DNA of 45,669 nucleotides, taken from contig JAVETB010000015.1 of the NCBI GenBank assembly GCA_034006265.1, positions 1 to 45,669 on the forward strand, in the 5' to 3' direction. The position numbers and the translations under genes were made by a program. Below the pieces are notes generated by a model that was not told the origin of the DNA, made no database searches, and saw nothing but the letters and a program-made list of their open reading frames with translations. Positions 42,068 through 45,669 of this stretch are shown piece after piece (position 1 is the stretch's first letter; each line of letters opens with the position of its first letter). Source of the stretch: Syntrophus sp034006265. Lineage in GTDB: Bacteria; Desulfobacterota; Syntrophia; Syntrophales; Syntrophaceae.

Positions 42068-42181
42068 ATTGACCTTGGAACCATCGGGAAAGAATACGGC
42101 ACGGTATTCCTGGGGTTCTCCCGGTCATCAAAAACAGGAGCCTAAAGTGATTTGTGGTGACATGCTTAACCTCCTGATTAA

Positions 42182-42610
42182 TCAATGGTTATTTTCCTGG
42201 TGGGTTTCTTGCGGCGGCCCGTCTGCAAAAAGCTCTGCCGCGGCCAGAAGACCCGCCTGAATAATGAGTCTCTCCGGGATTTCCTCAAAGGTGTTGCCCC
42301 CGATGATCAGGGTTCGGCACTCCGAATCGGCACAGACCCCGCAACAGGGGCTCTGGCCTACATCCGCCCCAATCCAGTCTTCCAGGGGTTTTTCTCCGAC
42401 CCAGATGCGGTTGGATTGCAGCGGGTCATGGGAAAACATGGGAAAGTTGAGGGCTTCCGTTTTCAAGATAACCTCAATGCCCAATTCAGCCAGGGACTTT
42501 TTCAGCTTGCCGACTGCGCTTTGAACGGTTTCACCGGTAATGCCACAGCGGGGGCAAGTCCGATCCTCCCTGTCAACAAGCCTTTTCCAGCGAATCGTTA
42601 TGGTTTTCAC
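42182..42610 (-). CDS. DUF2703 family cysteine-rich protein
   Basis: 142 residues. KTITIRWKRLVDREDRTCPR opens the domain with a CPRCG pair, LQSNRIWVGEKPLEDWIGAD follows, and GQSPCCGVCADSECRTL carries a dense thiol cluster. GTG 42610 has GGAGG 5 bases upstream; TTG 42622 is an alternative. Function of the family is not established, though its thiols and its frequent place in arsenic-type gene clusters suggest metal(loid) handling. It lies about 90 bp downstream of the intact hgcB on the same strand and is probably co-transcribed with it. Confidence 0.85.
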   Translation of the reverse strand: MKTITIRWKRLVDREDRTCPRCGITGETVQSAVGKLKKSLAELGIEVILKTEALNFPMFSHDPLQSNRIWVGEKPLEDWIGADVGQSPCCGVCADSECRTLIIGGNTFEEIPERLIIQAGLLAAAELFADGPPQETHQENNH

Positions 42611-42701
42611 TATAACCTCCAACTATCATTATCATTCAATATAAGCACAGAAAACGATCCCGGGAAAAGAGCTCCTTCACGACTTCCCTGTCTGCAAGGC
42701 G

Positions 42702-42992
42702 TCATCCGCAGCATTGTTTGCGGACACGATAGAATTTCTGTTCGAGAAGCCATTCGTTGATGAGTCCTGTTGCGCAACCGACACCGGCATCGACGAAGAC
42801 AGCATGGACAGGGCAATTCCTGGCGCAGGCGCCACACTCCATGCAGGCATCGAAGTCAATGATCCGAGCTTTTCCCTCTACCATAGAAAAGACCTGGTGC
42901 GGACAGACCTCCAGACATCTGCCACAGCCAATGCATTTCTCTGCATACAGCTCCAATGTTGACACATTGCGCAAATAGCTGAAGCCCTTCAT
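42702..42992 (-). CDS. hgcB: HgcB, ferredoxin partner of the mercury-methylating protein HgcA
   Basis: 96 residues with two 4Fe-4S motifs, CIGCGRCLEVCP and CMECGACARNCP. Cys73 in DAGVGCATGLINEW and a C-terminal vicinal pair Cys94-Cys95 (KQCCG) follow; all are hallmark HgcB residues. HgcB reduces the HgcA corrinoid and may hand Hg(II) to it. ATG 42992 follows a G-rich site. Its hgcA is wrecked just upstream, so this HgcB is an orphan unless it serves the HgcA-like protein at 30982-32136, whose own HgcB is truncated. Complete and free of lesions. Confidence 0.9.
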   Translation of the reverse strand: MKGFSYLRNVSTLELYAEKCIGCGRCLEVCPHQVFSMVEGKARIIDFDACMECGACARNCPVHAVFVDAGVGCATGLINEWLLEQKFYRVRKQCCG

Positions 42993-43008
42993 AGTCCCCC
43001 CAGATTCT

Positions 43009-43490
43009 TCAAAGCAATTTTCCCACCAATACAGAGATTGCACTCAGGACAAGCGCAATTCCCATAGCCGGCATCGCGGTTCGCATCTCCTTTTTCACCC
43101 CCGAGCATGACGTGTATGGGGTACATCCGGTGAAATTGAGCGCATAAAAGGCGCTCACTGTCGGCAGTGCGAGAAAGGTCGCGGCGGTCATAGGTCCGTT
43201 CCACGCTCTCCCCCCGGCAAGAAGATAGAAGGCTGTAATTCAGACCAATCCCGTCAGAGCGCCCTTGAAGGAAAAACTCCTGCCGGGCAGCCAAGGAAGA
43301 AGGAGCGGCACAACCGCAATGCCGGAATATCTCGAGCCCGGATGGCCGCGAATTGCATACTGAAACCGGTTCGTCTTGTCACTTCGAAAGCCGCCACCCC
43401 GGCATCCATCGCCTTCAAAAACGTTCCGAGGCTTTTCTTTCTGATGTCTCCGTAATAAAAATCAATCTTCTCACCCTATAGTTGATCAGG
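43009..43490 (-). pseudogene. hgcA: Collapsed hgcA remnant upstream of hgcB
   Basis: Two pieces resemble HgcA. RRTGFSMQFAAIRARDIPA matches the end of the corrinoid domain. After an abrupt join and frame change, VVPLLLPWLPGRSFSFKG, ALNFTGCTPYTSCSGVKKEM and a last helix (IALVLSAISVLVGKLL) match the C-terminal membrane half. The NVWCA cap-helix region and about 100 residues of the middle are gone, and a TGA interrupts the helix after GALTGLV, probably from a TGG Trp codon. The position directly before hgcB is that of a normal hgcA. Clearly non-functional. Confidence 0.8.
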
Positions 43491-44027
43491 TCAACCATTT
43501 CCTGCGGAATGATTTTCCTCCGGTATACAGCAGGTTTCCCGCTGCGAACTTTCGCTGATTCCTTTCCGCTCTGAAGCCCGAACAAAGGCGCTGAGGCTGA
43601 TGATGAGGATTTCCCGCATGGCCGGGTCCATGACCGCCAGAATCTCCTGCACTTTAGCCATCAGTTGATCCTCAATCCGATTCAGAAGTGTTCGGCCTTC
43701 TTCCGTAAGAGTGACACAGCAGATCCGTCCGTCTTTCCTGTCCTGCCGACGATTCGCCAGCCCCTTGTCTTCCAGACGTTTGGCGATGCGGGTTGCACCG
43801 CTCTTCGTAACTGCCGCACTTCTTGCGATATCCTGCATGGTGCAGCTATTCTGATGTAAAGCAACCTGCAAGGCGCGAAACTCACCGTGGGAGATATTTT
43901 CGTTACAGCATCGGCCCTCAATGCTCTGCATTCCGAAGATGTATGTTATATTTTCAATTAATCCGATTAGTTGTCTTCCTTCAGATTCAACCAAGACCGT
44001 TCTCTCCGCAGTGAGGCATCGCAGCAT
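43491..44027 (-). CDS. MarR-family transcriptional regulator
   Basis: 178 residues. Winged-helix core: EFRALQVALHQNSCTMQDIA, TKSGATRIAKRLEDKGLANR and RKDGRICCVTLTEEGRTLL. Several cysteines (EGRCCNEN, RICC, TCCIP) are unusual for MarR and could sense thiol-reactive agents such as Hg, As or oxidants; this is inference. ATG 44027 has a weak ribosome-binding site. It ends at the edge of the hgcA remnant, so it probably heads the marR-hgcA-hgcB-DUF2703 transcript. A palindrome at 44068-44086 just upstream is a likely operator. Confidence 0.88.
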   Translation of the reverse strand: MLRCLTAERTVLVESEGRQLIGLIENITYIFGMQSIEGRCCNENISHGEFRALQVALHQNSCTMQDIARSAAVTKSGATRIAKRLEDKGLANRRQDRKDGRICCVTLTEEGRTLLNRIEDQLMAKVQEILAVMDPAMREILIISLSAFVRASERKGISESSQRETCCIPEENHSAGNG

Positions 44028-44067
44028 CAAGGTGTGTTTTACCGCCTGAAAGACTTTTTCTCAAAAT

Positions 44068-44086
44068 TAGTTGCACTTGTCAACTA
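44068..44086. promoter_or_regulatory. Candidate MarR operator
   Basis: TAGTTGcacttgtCAACTA, 6-bp perfect arms with a 7-base centre, 41 bases upstream of the marR start in the marR-arsR divergent region. Its size and symmetry suit a MarR dimer. Confidence 0.5.
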
Positions 44087-44121
44087 TAATTGAACTGTTG
44101 AACGAAGCTGGATAGTTTTAA

Positions 44122-44152
44122 CTTGACAAGGGAGAGTCAAGCTCAATATATT
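44122..44152 (+). promoter_or_regulatory. arsR promoter with overlapping operator palindrome
   Basis: TTGACA (44123-44128), an 18-base spacer and TATATT (44147-44152). The palindrome CTTGAC-N8-GTCAAG (44122-44141) covers the -35 and part of the spacer, a fitting site for ArsR autorepression. Confidence 0.65.
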
Positions 44153-44180
44153 ACCCGAAAAGAATATGGAGTTTTAAACG

Positions 44181-44555
44181 ATGAAAGATTTCCTGAAAGT
44201 GACCAAAGCCCTGTCAGATCCTAATCGGGTCAAGGTCATGAAGATGCTGCAGCACAAGGTCATGTGCGTCTGCGAGATTCAGGCGGCATTGGGCATCGCC
44301 CAACCGACGGCTTCCAAGCACCTGAAAATACTGGAATATGCCGGTCTGGTTTATTCCCGTCGGGACGGTCAGTGGGTAAACTATTATCCCACGGATGGCC
44401 AACACAGTCCCTACGCCGCAACCCTGCTGGGCAACCTCCGGCACTGGCTGGAAGAAGATGCCGCTGTGCGCCAACTTATTGCGAAGATTCCAAGCATTCG
44501 ACGTGAAGAAATCCTTTGCCAAAGGAAAGAGGCTTGTCATCCGAACAGGCCATAG
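44181..44555 (+). CDS. arsR: ArsR/SmtB-family metalloregulator
   Basis: 124 residues. LSDPNRVKVMKMLQHKVMCV leads into a CVCE segment (Cys-Val-Cys), the As(III)-binding type alpha-3 motif of ArsR. The recognition helix is IAQPTASKHLKILEYAGLV. It should repress its own promoter and release it on As(III) or a similar thiophilic ion. The downstream efflux gene is broken. ArsR-type regulators also stand near hgcAB in some methylators, so a wider role is possible. Intact. Confidence 0.92.
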   Translation: MKDFLKVTKALSDPNRVKVMKMLQHKVMCVCEIQAALGIAQPTASKHLKILEYAGLVYSRRDGQWVNYYPTDGQHSPYAATLLGNLRHWLEEDAAVRQLIAKIPSIRREEILCQRKEACHPNRP

Positions 44556-44661
44556 AGTATATTGACGGATTGGAATATGGCCTGCTAATTTTTCAGAGCA
44601 ATATTCCCCAGATGGGACTCAAAACAGAGAATCATAATTAAATCACGGACACAAGGAAGAA

Positions 44662-45282
44662 ATGATGGCACAAGCTGCGGGAAAACGTCTTTCCTTTTTG
44701 GACCGGTTTTTAACTTTCCGGATTGTTCTGGCCATGTTCATCGGTGTGCTTGGGGGGGTATCTCTACCATGCAATTCGTGACGTCATCAACTATTTCCAG
44801 GTAGGAACAACCAACATCCCAATCGCCACCAGCCTAGTATGGATGATGTCCCCGCCTTTAGCCAAGGTCAAGGATGAAAAGATGGATCTGGTATTCAAGA
44901 ACTACAAAGTCCTGGCCCTTTCCCTGATTCAGAACTGGATCATCGGCCTGATCCTCATCGGACGGCGGGAAACATTTATGTTCCCGATGCGGAATACCAG
45001 TCCCGCACCATCACGAAGGATGCCCTGTACCTGCTCACCATGGTGCTGATTCTGGTCTTTGCCGCCTTGGTCGGCGCCTTCATGTACTTCGCAACGCTGA
45101 CGGAGGTTCCCATTCTTCAAGGGCTGATCGGTTCGGGCATGGGACAGGGACCGGCACTTTCCCTTCCCAACATGATCGTCATTGCCCGTGTCATGGGGAT
45201 GAAAAAGACGGCCGTTTTCTGCGTCATCATCATCGTGCTTTCCACACCGGCAGGGCTGGGTTACGGATGGCGTGTTTCCTGA
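44662..45282 (+). pseudogene. Chimeric remnant of arsenite efflux (Acr3) and permease (ArsP/YraQ-type) genes
   Basis: From ATG 44662 (AAGGAAG upstream) the frame encodes an Acr3 N-terminus (KRLSFLDRFLTFRIVLAMFI) that is thrown out of frame at a run of seven G (near 44751-44757). One G fewer would restore YLYHAIRDVINYFQVGTTNI, SPPLAKVKDEKMDLVF and ALSLIQNWIIG. At about 44960 the sequence switches to a different family: NIYVPDAEYQSRTITKDALY, LTEVPILQGLIGSGMG and SLPNMIVIARVMGMKK belong to the C-terminal half of ArsP/YraQ-like permeases, again with a likely short internal deletion. So a large deletion fused two neighbouring transporter genes. Not functional. Confidence 0.78.
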
Positions 45283-45340
45283 TGAGAAGAATTCTTTTCA
45301 TCAGGCGGTATCGATAAAAACTTATTGGAGGTTCGTAGTG

Positions 45341-45580
45341 ATGAGAATCAAAGTGTTAGGACCGGGATGCGCCCGTTGCCATCAAGTGGAACAGCTGGTC
45401 CGGGAGGCCGTTGCCGAGGCCGGCGTGGATGCGGAAATTGAAAAGGTAACCGACGTCATGGCCATCGCTCAATATGGCGTTCTCGGCACGCCTGCGGTGG
45501 TGATCGACGAGAAGGTTAAGTCCGTGGGAAAAATTCCGAAAAAAGAAGATGTGTTAGAATCCCGCGTTCGACAGTTGTAG
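45341..45580 (+). CDS. Thioredoxin-fold redox-active disulfide protein
   Basis: 79 residues: MRIKVLGPGCARCHQVEQLV with a CARC active site, then GVLGTPAVVIDEKVKSVGKI with the cis-Pro loop (TPAVV). This is the small thioredoxin family often encoded after ArsP-like permeases. It probably reduces or relays thiols in metal(loid) handling. ATG 45341 has GGAGG 9 bases upstream (a GTG at 45338 is also possible). Intact, although the permease before it is broken. Confidence 0.9.
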   Translation: MRIKVLGPGCARCHQVEQLVREAVAEAGVDAEIEKVTDVMAIAQYGVLGTPAVVIDEKVKSVGKIPKKEDVLESRVRQL

Positions 45581-45669
45581 GCATATTTTGACCTTTTGAA
45601 TAGCGTAAGTCATTGAATTTTCACAGTCGGACTCTCCAAAAACTGAAAAACCTGTAGGCATGCGAAATA
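45581..45669. other. Right end of window
   Basis: 89 bp after the thioredoxin-like gene; no feature recognised. Confidence 0.3.

Noticed and set aside
42110..42135. Double TGA upstream of the small protein at 41843-42067 as selenocysteine codons
   Set aside because: Two adjacent TGA codons without a Cys-like context and with no start upstream; loss of the start is simpler.
43150..43250. TGA inside the hgcA remnant as a possible selenocysteine codon
   Set aside because: It falls within a membrane helix where Trp (TGG) is more likely, and the gene already has a large deletion and a frame change.
1..45669. CRISPR arrays, insertion sequences, prophage genes, rRNA
   Set aside because: No regularly spaced repeats, transposase or integrase signatures, phage structural genes or rRNA segments were found.

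Overview
The window looks like a chromosomal segment of a strictly anaerobic deltaproteobacterium of the Syntrophus/Syntrophales type. This is inferred from gene content and order: a delta-type fab/rib/nusB housekeeping cluster, an SCP-2-like thiolase, HgcA/HgcB corrinoid-ferredoxin genes and a selenoprotein-like gene with an in-frame TGA. No database search was possible, so the taxonomy is an inference.

Layout. 1-926 is the 5' part of a thiolase gene running off the window. 1056-4574 is a compact N-degron module on the minus strand (clpS, clpA, aat). rpsT (plus) faces lptE and leuS (minus). 8941-17652 is a long minus-strand housekeeping run read in the order yceD, rpmF, acpP, fabF, rpiB, glyA, dCMP deaminase, nrdR, ribE, ribBA, ribH, nusB. 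plsX-fabH-fabD-fabG and ribD are absent from the places where they usually sit. gltX (plus) is followed at once by its substrate tRNA-Glu(CUC), which faces an HU gene across a strong terminator. 20-24.6 kb holds two small proteins, an isochorismatase-fold hydrolase, a MoxR ATPase/VWA pair and a DUF362-ferredoxin protein. A LexA gene with a Bacillus-like SOS box is followed by a small membrane protein. Then come an alpha/beta hydrolase and a tandem-domain ThyX-like protein.

28.5-32.1 kb (minus) holds an HgcA-like membrane corrinoid protein with an altered cap-helix motif, a truncated HgcB remnant, two half-size YeeE/YedE sulfur transporters, a DUF488 protein and a membrane protein whose frame continues through a TGA at a position where I recall relatives having Cys (candidate selenocysteine). 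32.6-38.8 kb is a signalling block: a hybrid histidine kinase, a CHASE2 histidine kinase and a FecR-domain protein. 38.9-40.1 kb has an A-type (HesB/IscA-like) protein and a divergent PdxJ.

40.2-45.6 kb is a decayed arsenic/mercury-type island. It contains a broken flavocytochrome c-like reductase, a possibly truncated small protein, a DUF2703 protein, an intact HgcB, a collapsed hgcA, a MarR regulator, and divergently an ArsR regulator, a chimeric Acr3/permease pseudogene and a thioredoxin-like redox protein. The window thus carries two complementary broken hgc loci: one keeps a full-length HgcA-like protein without HgcB, the other an intact HgcB without HgcA. No CRISPR array, rRNA, complete insertion sequence or phage gene was seen.
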